Shown here: piece after piece, positions 1-5,429 of the stretch
Position numbering within the stretch: the first letter of the stretch is position 1
Layout of the letters: the number at the start of each line of letters is the position of its first letter
Source: Acidimicrobiia bacterium
Lineage (GTDB): Bacteria > Actinomycetota > Acidimicrobiia > Acidimicrobiales > Ilumatobacteraceae
NCBI GenBank assembly: GCA_009927565.1
Contig: RFMT01000258.1
Span: forward strand, 1-5,429
Length of the DNA: 5,429 nucleotides
Direction: 5' to 3'
The notes under the pieces: model-generated
Database searches by the model: none
Told to the model about the DNA's origin: nothing
What the model saw: only the letters and a program-made list of their open reading frames with translations
Program-made: the position numbers and the translations under genes

Positions 1-1073
1 TGCGCAATGGTTTTGCCGATTGTTGGGGTGCGCTTGCCGCTGGCGACCCGCACGTTGTCGACCTATTCAAAATTGGGTTCTTGGCTGACGCGGCGGGCAA
101 CAGCAAAGAAGGTCTTAATTGGCTGATCAAAAATGGCATCTCGAAGCTTGTCGAGATACCACCAAAGATAATTGATCAAAATAAGTCGACAGGCAAGCGA
201 CAGATTCGACAACTTGAGTGCACGAAAACCGGCGCTGAGTGGGTCGACCCGCTACTAAAAGATGAACTTGATGCTTGCGAGTATCCGTTGCATTTTGTTG
301 ACTTTGAAACCTCACGATTGGCAGTGCCGTATCACAAGGGTATGCAACCCTATGAGCAGATTGCTTTTCAATTTAGTTGCCACACAATTTTGAAGCCAGG
401 CGATAAAAATCTGCGACACACCGAGTGGATAAACGTCGAAGATGCGTTTCCGAGTTTTAGTTTCGCAAGCGCGTTGCGTGACGCCGTAGGCGAAACCGGC
501 ACGATTTTCGTGTGGAGCAACTTTGAACAGACAACCTTGCGCGACATTCGCCGTCAAATGACGAGTTACAACCATGCCGACAAAGAAATCGCCGCTTGGA
601 TTGACGCGATCGTGCCCGACCGCAAAGACGGCGGAAGAGTGCAAGACCTGCTCGAGCTTTGTGGCGAGCACTATTACCATCCTCGAATGGGTGGCAGTCT
701 GAGCATCAAATACGTGTTACCTGCAATCTGGGGTAGCAACGAAGAGCTTTGGCGTGACCCGTGGTTTGCAAAATATTTTCGTGAGAGCCTTGATGGCGCT
801 CTTGACCCATACAGCGCATTGACCGGTTTGATTTTAGAAGCCGAACGCAACAACCTTGCTGACGACGAGGCAAAAGAGACGGCCGTCGAAGCCGTGCGCG
901 ACGGCATTGGCGCGATGCGCAGTTATCAAGAAATGATGTATGGCTTAAGTAGAAGTGACGCCAAGCATCGAGACGCTGTCAAAAAAATGCTGCTGCAATA
1001 TTGCGAACTCGACACTGCAGCGATGGTGATTATTTGGAAACACTGGATGTCGCGACTGGCTATCGCGAAATAA
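1..1073 (+). CDS. DUF2779 domain protein, C-terminal part (left end outside window)
   Basis: This is a partial gene. The frame is open from the first full codon at base 3, so the true start lies to the left; the TTG at 81 is internal. Family features seen, in order: a Cys-Trp (bases 21-26) and a VVDLFKIG segment typical of the linker after the Cas4-like N-terminal part of DUF2779 proteins; the core HFVDFET (about 288-311); PYEQIAFQFS (about 348-377); HYYHPRMGGSLSIKYVLP (about 669-722); and YCELDT (999-1016) near the C-terminus. The DFE, WSNFE (513-527) and YCxxD acidic motifs resemble those of DEDD/RNase H-fold 3'-5' exonucleases, so nuclease activity is inferred, not shown. Full-length relatives usually carry a PD-(D/E)XK Cas4-like region before this domain, which would be off the edge here. 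The stop TAA at 1071-1073 lies 1 base from the stop of the convergent YqaJ-like gene. Family assignment is firm; the biological role is unknown. Confidence 0.88.
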   Translation, partial: RNGFADCWGALAAGDPHVVDLFKIGFLADAAGNSKEGLNWLIKNGISKLVEIPPKIIDQNKSTGKRQIRQLECTKTGAEWVDPLLKDELDACEYPLHFVDFETSRLAVPYHKGMQPYEQIAFQFSCHTILKPGDKNLRHTEWINVEDAFPSFSFASALRDAVGETGTIFVWSNFEQTTLRDIRRQMTSYNHADKEIAAWIDAIVPDRKDGGRVQDLLELCGEHYYHPRMGGSLSIKYVLPAIWGSNEELWRDPWFAKYFRESLDGALDPYSALTGLILEAERNNLADDEAKETAVEAVRDGIGAMRSYQEMMYGLSRSDAKHRDAVKKMLLQYCELDTAAMVIIWKHWMSRLAIAK

Positions 1074-1074
1074 T

Positions 1075-2034
1075 TTAGTTAACCCGCATTACTCGAAACG
1101 GGTCGCCAGCTTTTAGATAGTTTTCATAGACTTCGGGCAATTCGGTGCGCAATCTCTTTGAGTCGAGTGCTTGCTTGCCGGGCTGTTCGCGCCAAGTGAC
1201 GACTTGCTCGCCGTCGAGCAAACCGATTTCGTTTTCGAGAAGCAAGCGGGCGAGTTCGTCTTTGGCGATCGTTTCTTGTTTTTCTGCTTGACGTCGAGTG
1301 TCGCGTGCCTCACGCAAATTTGCCAGTATCGCACGCGCCGATTCGGGCAGGTCGATCGCAGTCGGTGTTGCGCGATAGAGCGACGAGATTTGTTCTGCGC
1401 TGAACTGATTGATTTCAGAGTCGGCACGTGCACCAGAATCGACGAGTGAACCAAAGCGTTCGGCTTCGGCCCAAAGTTGGTCGATGGCTTCTTGATTACG
1501 CGGCAATTCGACGAAACTGATACGAAGATCTCTGTCGAGCACGATGAAAAATAGAGGCACATTGAGCACCGACTGCTGAGCCCAGCCCTGCCAGCGCCAT
1601 TCGAACGGCAGATCGTCGGCAGTATGCACGCTGTATCGCGAAGTTGTTTTTGCCTCAACGCCAACAGTGGGGCAATCTTCGTTATCGACACCGTCTTTAG
1701 AGATTGTGAATCGGCCAGCGCGATACATGACGGATGGGGTGAACACATTGATGCCCAATAAATGTGACGCTTCTTCAAGTAGAGCCGGCTCAAGAACGTT
1801 GCCACGGCGAAAAACAGGCTTGTCGTCTTCGACGGTGGGGTCGACACTTTTGTCGAAGAAAAGATCTGACCGAGTGGAATATGGAGATGCGCCCATGAGC
1901 GCTGGCGCATCGGAAGCGCCGAAAGTGCAGCGGCCATTGCTGTCGCGCCAACGAAGTCTGAGCCAGTCTTGGCTGCCGTGTTTTGGTTTTGCGATTCGCT
2001 CGTATTTGACCGAGTTTTCAGTGGATGTACTCAT
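1075..2034 (-). CDS. YqaJ-like viral recombinase / lambda-exonuclease-type PD-(D/E)XK nuclease
   Basis: Complete 319-residue protein of the YqaJ family, the alkaline-exonuclease group that resects double-stranded DNA for recombination in phages and some cells. Visible motifs: WLRLRW (24-29) and GASDAPALMGASPYSTRSDL (39-58), the usual opening of the fold; RGNVLEP with E82; a D114-G pair; VEAK with E127 and K129, forming the D...ExK catalytic core; and WQGWAQ (148-153), the downstream Q-x3-Q element. Residues about 230-268 are charged and heptad-like, a probable helix or coiled coil, followed by a C-terminal W..(K)R..LPEVYENY..FRV segment often seen in YqaJ proteins. ATG at 2034 is the furthest possible start because an in-frame TAG directly precedes it; no good Shine-Dalgarno is seen. 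It lies 52 bases downstream of the amidase in the same direction and converges on the DUF2779 gene. No single-strand annealing protein gene is visible beside it, so a complete recombination pair is not shown. Confidence 0.88.
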   Translation of the reverse strand: MSTSTENSVKYERIAKPKHGSQDWLRLRWRDSNGRCTFGASDAPALMGASPYSTRSDLFFDKSVDPTVEDDKPVFRRGNVLEPALLEEASHLLGINVFTPSVMYRAGRFTISKDGVDNEDCPTVGVEAKTTSRYSVHTADDLPFEWRWQGWAQQSVLNVPLFFIVLDRDLRISFVELPRNQEAIDQLWAEAERFGSLVDSGARADSEINQFSAEQISSLYRATPTAIDLPESARAILANLREARDTRRQAEKQETIAKDELARLLLENEIGLLDGEQVVTWREQPGKQALDSKRLRTELPEVYENYLKAGDPFRVMRVN

Positions 2035-2066
2035 CTATTTTTTGCTCTGTTTCTTTTTGGGGAAGA

Positions 2067-2072
2067 ATTATC
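2067..2072 (-). promoter_or_regulatory. possible -10 box for the YqaJ-like gene
   Basis: On the minus strand the 52-base gap between the amidase stop and the YqaJ-like start contains GATAAT, one mismatch from TATAAT. A start site about 7 bases further on would give a leader of roughly 25-30 bases. The hexamer 17 bases upstream (ACTCTG) is a poor -35 match. This would let the nuclease gene be expressed separately from the amidase, but the call rests on one short motif. Confidence 0.25.
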
Positions 2073-2086
2073 TTCGCCGAAGGGTG

Positions 2087-3535
2087 TTACAGAGTTGGTG
2101 TGTGATGTGCCCAGGGCTGGGCGATTTCAAGTTGTGATGCGACGCGAATCAGCAAATCTTCGCGTCCATAGGCTGCAACGATTTGCACGCCGACTGGAAT
2201 GCCGTCGCTCGTCCATTGCAGCGGCACATTGATTGCGGGCTGACCCGAAGTATTGAAAGGTGGCGTGAGCGGAATCCAGTCGCCGGCGATACGCAGAGCA
2301 CCCATTGGGTCTTCGGGCATGTTTCGAATCGTGCCGATCGGTAGTGGCAGTTGTGAAGTTGTCGGAGTGATCAAGAGATCAAAGCCGTCTGCCCACCATT
2401 GTTGCAGCGCACGACGAAAAATCATCGAGGTATAAACGGCCTGCGCGTAGTCAGTTGCGGTTTTGCTCTTGGCGTATTGGGCCATTGTCCAGTTCATTAG
2501 CTCAACATCACCTTCGGAAACTGCGCGCCCGAGCATTTGGGCAAGCGTGTTCAAACCGACTGACATGTTCGTCGACCACATAGCAGTGAACTTGCCAGAG
2601 AAATCGGCGTTCTCAAGTGCTTGGGGCCACGTATTTTCAACATGGTGACCGAGTGACTCAAGAAGTTTGCAAGTGTCGCGCACAGCATCTACGCATTCTT
2701 TGTCGATTGTGCCACCAGTTATGTGGTGGTCAATGAAGCCGATGCGAAGTTTGCCCGGGTCGGCACCGACTTCATCTGCATATGGACGAGTTGGTGCCGG
2801 CGCAATAACCCTGTCGCCGACGCCAGGGCCATGCACCGCGTCAAGTAGCGCTGCAGCATCGCGAACGGTTCGTGTAACAGCAAATTGAACGCTGAAGTTG
2901 GCTTCGTCACCAAATGGCGCAAGCGAGATTCGTCCTTGCGAAGTTTTTAGACCAACGAGACCACAACATGCAGCTGGAATGCGAATGCTGCCGCCCCCGT
3001 CACTGGCGTGAGCCATCGGCACGATGCCAGCGGCGACCGCTGCGGCGCTGCCACCGCTCGAACCGCCCGAAGTGCGATTGACATCAAAAGGGTTGCGGGT
3101 TGGACCCCACGCGAGTGGCTCGGTGACTGGCACACTGCCGAACTCGGGCGAGTTGGTTCGACCAAAAGTAATTAGGCCAGAGTCGATGAACTTCTGGACA
3201 AGATTCGAATTTGCTGGTGCAATGTAATTGGAATTTTTGAGCGCAATGTTTCCATTCGACATGTGCTGTCCTGCGTATGGCGCGCCCAAGTCTTTTAATA
3301 CGAACGGCACACCACCAAATTTTTTGTCGGTGCTTGGCTTGAATTTTTTTGCCAGTTCTCGTGCGTGTTCTAGCCAGGTGATGTTTATTGCATTTATTGA
3401 AGGGTTATATGCGGAGTAGCGCTCGATTGCTGCTTCAAGAAGTTCGCTGGCAGAAACTTTGCCAGATGCGACAAGTTCAGCCTGACCAACGCCGTCGATG
3501 AATTGGGTTTGACGGGCCAAGTCAGATAACGACAT
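2087..3535 (-). CDS. amidase-signature hydrolase, 6-aminohexanoate-cyclic-dimer hydrolase (NylA)-like
   Basis: A 482-residue amidase-signature enzyme that should hydrolyse a C-N amide bond with a Ser-cisSer-Lys triad, probably in the cytoplasm as no signal peptide is seen. With the ATG at 3535 as residue 1, the triad reads Lys81 (GGVPFVLKD), Ser159 (TSGGSSGGSAAAVAAG) and Ser183 (DGGGSIRIPA). The C-terminal PFNTSGQPAINVP and GVQIVAAYGREDLL segments, the WGPTRNPF block and the overall length (NylA is about 493 residues) recall NylA and related linear or cyclic amide hydrolases more than the GatA subunit; no gatB or gatC is adjacent. The frame stays open up to an ATG at 3658, but that would overlap the divergent exporter start and add residues with no family match. 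ATGs at 3553, 3541 and 3535 are all possible; 3535 best matches the NylA N-terminus (DLARQ... then GQAELV). None has a convincing Shine-Dalgarno. The natural substrate cannot be read from sequence. Confidence 0.87.
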   Translation of the reverse strand: MSLSDLARQTQFIDGVGQAELVASGKVSASELLEAAIERYSAYNPSINAINITWLEHARELAKKFKPSTDKKFGGVPFVLKDLGAPYAGQHMSNGNIALKNSNYIAPANSNLVQKFIDSGLITFGRTNSPEFGSVPVTEPLAWGPTRNPFDVNRTSGGSSGGSAAAVAAGIVPMAHASDGGGSIRIPAACCGLVGLKTSQGRISLAPFGDEANFSVQFAVTRTVRDAAALLDAVHGPGVGDRVIAPAPTRPYADEVGADPGKLRIGFIDHHITGGTIDKECVDAVRDTCKLLESLGHHVENTWPQALENADFSGKFTAMWSTNMSVGLNTLAQMLGRAVSEGDVELMNWTMAQYAKSKTATDYAQAVYTSMIFRRALQQWWADGFDLLITPTTSQLPLPIGTIRNMPEDPMGALRIAGDWIPLTPPFNTSGQPAINVPLQWTSDGIPVGVQIVAAYGREDLLIRVASQLEIAQPWAHHTPTL

Positions 3536-3578
3536 TCTCATAGTCTTGTACATATCTACAAGGTGCGCCAAGGCAGAG

Positions 3579-3585
3579 TAAGTTA
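3579..3585. promoter_or_regulatory. possible overlapping divergent -10 boxes (exporter and amidase)
   Basis: The roughly 58-base spacer between the amidase and exporter starts must hold both promoters. TAAGTT (3579-3584, + strand) fits the TAnnnT form and lies 9 bases before the exporter GTG. The same bases read TAACTT on the minus strand (3585 down to 3580), also TAnnnT, about 44 bases before the amidase ATG. Neither has a good -35 element. If both are real the two promoters would exclude each other. This is motif-only evidence. Confidence 0.25.
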
Positions 3586-3593
3586 TTGAGGCT

Positions 3594-4898
3594 GTGAACT
3601 CGTCAGATGACTTAAGTACCCGAGGTGATTCAGGCTCTGTCGAGCCAGTAAAACTCACAGCACGGCAAGTTTTTCAGGCTCCGGCTGTTAAGTCGTTTAT
3701 CGTCGCCAACTCGGCTCTGTATGTTGGCTTGATGTTGCAAGCGGCAACGCTCGGCAAACACATTTATGACATCACAGGTCGCGAAATCGATATTGGTTGG
3801 CTTGGTCTCGCAGAGTTTTTGCCTGTCGCGTTGCTCGTTTTTGTAACCGGCACCGTAGCCGATCGATATAACCGTCGGCGAGTTGCTGTGACGGCGATGT
3901 CGGGTGAATTACTGTGCGCGCTGGCTCTAGTTTTATATTCGCGCACAAACCCAACAAGTGTCGTCCCGATGTTTGCAATTGCGATTGCCTATGGCGCGTC
4001 ACGCGCTTTTGTCTCGCCGGCAATGCGATCAATTGGGCCGATGATCGCCCCTGAACATGGGTTACCACAGTTGGTTGCGATGTATTCGGCGGTGTGGACT
4101 GGTGCAATGATCGTTGGCCCAGCGATGTCGGGTTTCTTGTATGCCGCCGGACCATGGGTTGCATATGCGACTTCGGCCGGGCTTATAGGCCTAGGCATGA
4201 TTTTGATTTCGCGAATCAAGTTGAAAATTATTTCAGCGCCGACTGTAAAGACAGAGAAACCAACATTGCACTCAGCAATGGAAGGCCTTCGATTTATTCG
4301 ACGCACACCGATATTGTTGGCCGCAATTTCGCTTGACCTTTTTGCAGTTCTGTTCGGTGGGGCAATTGCGTTGTTGCCAGTAATTGCCAAAGATCAATTG
4401 ATGGTCGGTGATGTTGCTTATGGTTGGTTGCGAGCCTCTGTCGGTATCGGCGCAGCAAGCACGGCCGCCTTTTTGGCATTCAGACCAATTCGACGAAATG
4501 TTGGTCGTTCGATGTTGATTGCCGTCGGTGTGTTTGGTTTGGGCACTGTAGTACTTGGTCTTACCCACAATTATTGGGTTGCCTTTTTTGCAGTGATGAT
4601 TTTGAGTGCGGGTGACATGGTCAGCGTTTTTGTGCGAGGTGCAATTGTGCCGCTGGTGACTCCTGATGACAAACGAGGACGCGTCTCGGCAGTTGAGAAT
4701 GTTTTCATCGGTGCAACGAACGAACTTGGTGCATTCGAGTCGGGGGCGGTATCTCAACTCGTTGGGGTGAAGTCGACTGTCGTCGGCGGAGGTATCGCAA
4801 CCCTCGGCATAGTCGGCATTTTTTGGTATAAATTTAAGCAACTTCGCAACATCGACACGTTCGACGAGTTATCAACCAACGAATCTGCAACTAAATAG
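3594..4898 (+). CDS. MFS transporter, MFS_3 / EntS-like exporter family
   Basis: A 434-residue inner-membrane protein with about 12 hydrophobic segments (roughly residues 34-57, 67-89, 97-116, 121-143, 159-182, 185-207, 241-264, 275-298, 304-323, 327-348, 366-390, 393-412). The loop 2-3 signature of the major facilitator superfamily is clear: GTVADRYNRRRV (86-97). The second half carries DDKRGRVSAVENV (358-370) followed by NELGAFESGAV, characteristic of the MFS_3 group that includes the enterobactin exporter EntS and macrolide-type drug exporters. It should be a proton-driven exporter; the substrate is unknown and no siderophore or resistance genes are nearby. The GTG at 3594 is the first possible start because an in-frame TAA lies at 3579-3581, and it keeps the whole first helix. 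A GAGG at 3588-3591 is too close (2 bases) to act as a normal ribosome site. Divergent from the amidase; a 39-base gap precedes the molybdoenzyme. Confidence 0.9.
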   Translation: MNSSDDLSTRGDSGSVEPVKLTARQVFQAPAVKSFIVANSALYVGLMLQAATLGKHIYDITGREIDIGWLGLAEFLPVALLVFVTGTVADRYNRRRVAVTAMSGELLCALALVLYSRTNPTSVVPMFAIAIAYGASRAFVSPAMRSIGPMIAPEHGLPQLVAMYSAVWTGAMIVGPAMSGFLYAAGPWVAYATSAGLIGLGMILISRIKLKIISAPTVKTEKPTLHSAMEGLRFIRRTPILLAAISLDLFAVLFGGAIALLPVIAKDQLMVGDVAYGWLRASVGIGAASTAAFLAFRPIRRNVGRSMLIAVGVFGLGTVVLGLTHNYWVAFFAVMILSAGDMVSVFVRGAIVPLVTPDDKRGRVSAVENVFIGATNELGAFESGAVSQLVGVKSTVVGGGIATLGIVGIFWYKFKQLRNIDTFDELSTNESATK

Positions 4899-4909
4899 GC
4901 CACAGTGGG

Positions 4910-4922
4910 CGGGCGACGCCCG
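4910..4922 (+). terminator. small GC-rich hairpin after the exporter gene, possible weak terminator
   Basis: CGGGC (4910-4914) pairs with GCCCG (4918-4922) around a 3-base loop, starting 11 bases after the exporter stop. There is no T-run after it, so it is not a standard intrinsic terminator. It lies where the -35 region of the next gene would be, so it could equally be incidental. Confidence 0.25.
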
Positions 4923-4931
4923 TGCGATAAT
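4923..4931 (+). promoter_or_regulatory. extended -10 promoter giving a leaderless GTG for the molybdoenzyme
   Basis: TGC followed by GATAAT (4926-4931) matches an extended -10 element (TGn plus five of six TATAAT positions). The sixth base after it is 4937, so transcription would start at or next to the GTG at 4938. No Shine-Dalgarno precedes that GTG and no -35 is evident, which fits an extended -10 promoter and a leaderless transcript. Motif-based inference. Confidence 0.45.
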
Positions 4932-4937
4932 GGTTGT

Positions 4938-5429
4938 GTGGGCAAAGTTGCTGAAAAAATCGCCGAAAAAGTTTCAGTGCGAACTGCCTGTCCATTAGAT
5001 TGCCCCGATGCATGCTCGCTTGAAGTGACTTTGACGCGAGGTCGCATTACCAAAATTGATGCAGCACCAATAGATGAGTTGTCAAACCCTCTGACAGACG
5101 GCTGGATCTGTAAAAAAGTAAAACACCATGCCGACAGGGTGTACTCACCTGAACGTATCTTGACGCCGTTGATTCGAGTTGGCGCAAAGGGTGCTGGCGA
5201 GTTTCGCTCAGCAACTTGGGATGAAGCTCTTGATTTAGTAACCGAAAAAATTAAGGCAGCCATTGCAAATTACGGAGTTGATTCGGTATTGCCGTATCTT
5301 TACAACTCGTCGGCATCAAAACTTGAAGCCAAATATTTGACACCTCATTTATTTGCTCGCTTGGGTGCGCCAGAAATTCTGCACACGATCTGCGCTGCGA
5401 CTTACGGCGCCGCATGGGATCAGGTATTC
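4938..5429 (+). CDS. molybdopterin oxidoreductase (DMSO reductase superfamily), N-terminal part
   Basis: The first 164 codons of a molybdopterin-guanine-dinucleotide-dependent oxidoreductase, cut by the right edge; family members are usually 650-800 residues. The N-terminal [4Fe-4S] ligand set is intact: Cys18, Cys22 and Cys26 in ACPLDCPDAC, then Cys58 in DGWICKKV. Then come RVYSPERILTPLIRVG (67-82), the WDEALD motif and HTICAATYGAAWD near the end, matching the group often annotated simply as molybdopterin oxidoreductase family protein. No twin-arginine signal precedes the cysteines, so a cytoplasmic enzyme is likely. GTG at 4938 is preferred over GTG at 4905, which is separated by non-homologous sequence and the hairpin. 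The redox substrate and any electron-transfer subunit cannot be seen. Confidence 0.87.
   Translation, partial: MGKVAEKIAEKVSVRTACPLDCPDACSLEVTLTRGRITKIDAAPIDELSNPLTDGWICKKVKHHADRVYSPERILTPLIRVGAKGAGEFRSATWDEALDLVTEKIKAAIANYGVDSVLPYLYNSSASKLEAKYLTPHLFARLGAPEILHTICAATYGAAWDQVF

Noticed and set aside
81..83. TTG as the start of the DUF2779 gene
   Set aside because: The frame is open upstream to the window edge and the upstream residues match the family, so this is an internal leucine codon.
1113..1937. Long 274-residue reading frame on the minus strand
   Set aside because: It lies in another frame of the YqaJ-like gene, has no recognisable motif and a skewed Ser/Cys/Arg-rich composition, so it is a shadow.
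2062..2080. Hairpin GAAGA-ATTA-TCTTC with an overlapping CTTC-GCC-GAAG alternative
   Set aside because: Stems are 4-5 bp, and on the minus strand it is followed by C and A rather than T, so neither a terminator nor a convincing attenuator is supported.
2035..3535. Amidase and YqaJ-like genes as a functional operon
   Set aside because: Same strand and a 52-base gap allow read-through, but the functions are unrelated and a separate -10-like motif is present, so a functional link is not claimed.
3536..3658. Longer amidase start at the ATG at 3658
   Set aside because: It would overlap the divergent exporter start by 65 bases and adds 41 residues without resemblance to amidase N-termini.
4754..5263. 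169-residue minus-strand reading frame spanning the exporter end and the molybdoenzyme start
   Set aside because: It is antisense to two well-supported genes and shows no family features.

Overview
The window reads as an ordinary stretch of a bacterial chromosome. Base composition is near balanced, coding is very dense, and protein-coding genes fill almost all of it. There are five genes, two of them cut by the window edges. I see no tRNA, rRNA, CRISPR array, insertion sequence or long repeat. The organism cannot be named from this sequence alone. Several visible starts lack a Shine-Dalgarno sequence, one GTG start sits just behind a -10 box, and the molybdoenzyme and amidase look like actinobacterial family members. 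Together these make a moderate-GC actinobacterium (Acidimicrobiia-like) a reasonable but weakly supported guess.

Left region (1-2034): two nuclease-type genes point at each other and their stop codons are 1 base apart. The + strand gene (1-1073, left end missing) is the C-terminal part of a DUF2779 protein. It carries acidic motifs resembling an RNase H-fold 3'-5' exonuclease. The - strand gene (2034-1075) encodes a complete YqaJ-like, lambda-exonuclease-type PD-(D/E)XK protein. No phage structural or integrase gene is visible beside them, so this may be a cellular DNA-processing pair rather than a prophage remnant. It is the most interesting part of the window.

Middle region (2087-4898): an amidase-signature hydrolase on the - strand closely resembles 6-aminohexanoate-cyclic-dimer hydrolase (NylA). 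It lies 52 bases upstream of the YqaJ-like gene in the same direction, so read-through is possible. A 12-helix MFS exporter of the MFS_3/EntS type diverges from it on the + strand. The two share a start-to-start spacer of only about 58 bases, which must hold both promoters.

Right region (4899-5429): after 39 bases, a + strand molybdopterin oxidoreductase begins at a probable leaderless GTG and runs off the right edge. It retains the N-terminal [4Fe-4S] cysteines. The amidase, exporter and molybdoenzyme show no obvious common pathway and look like independent metabolic neighbours.
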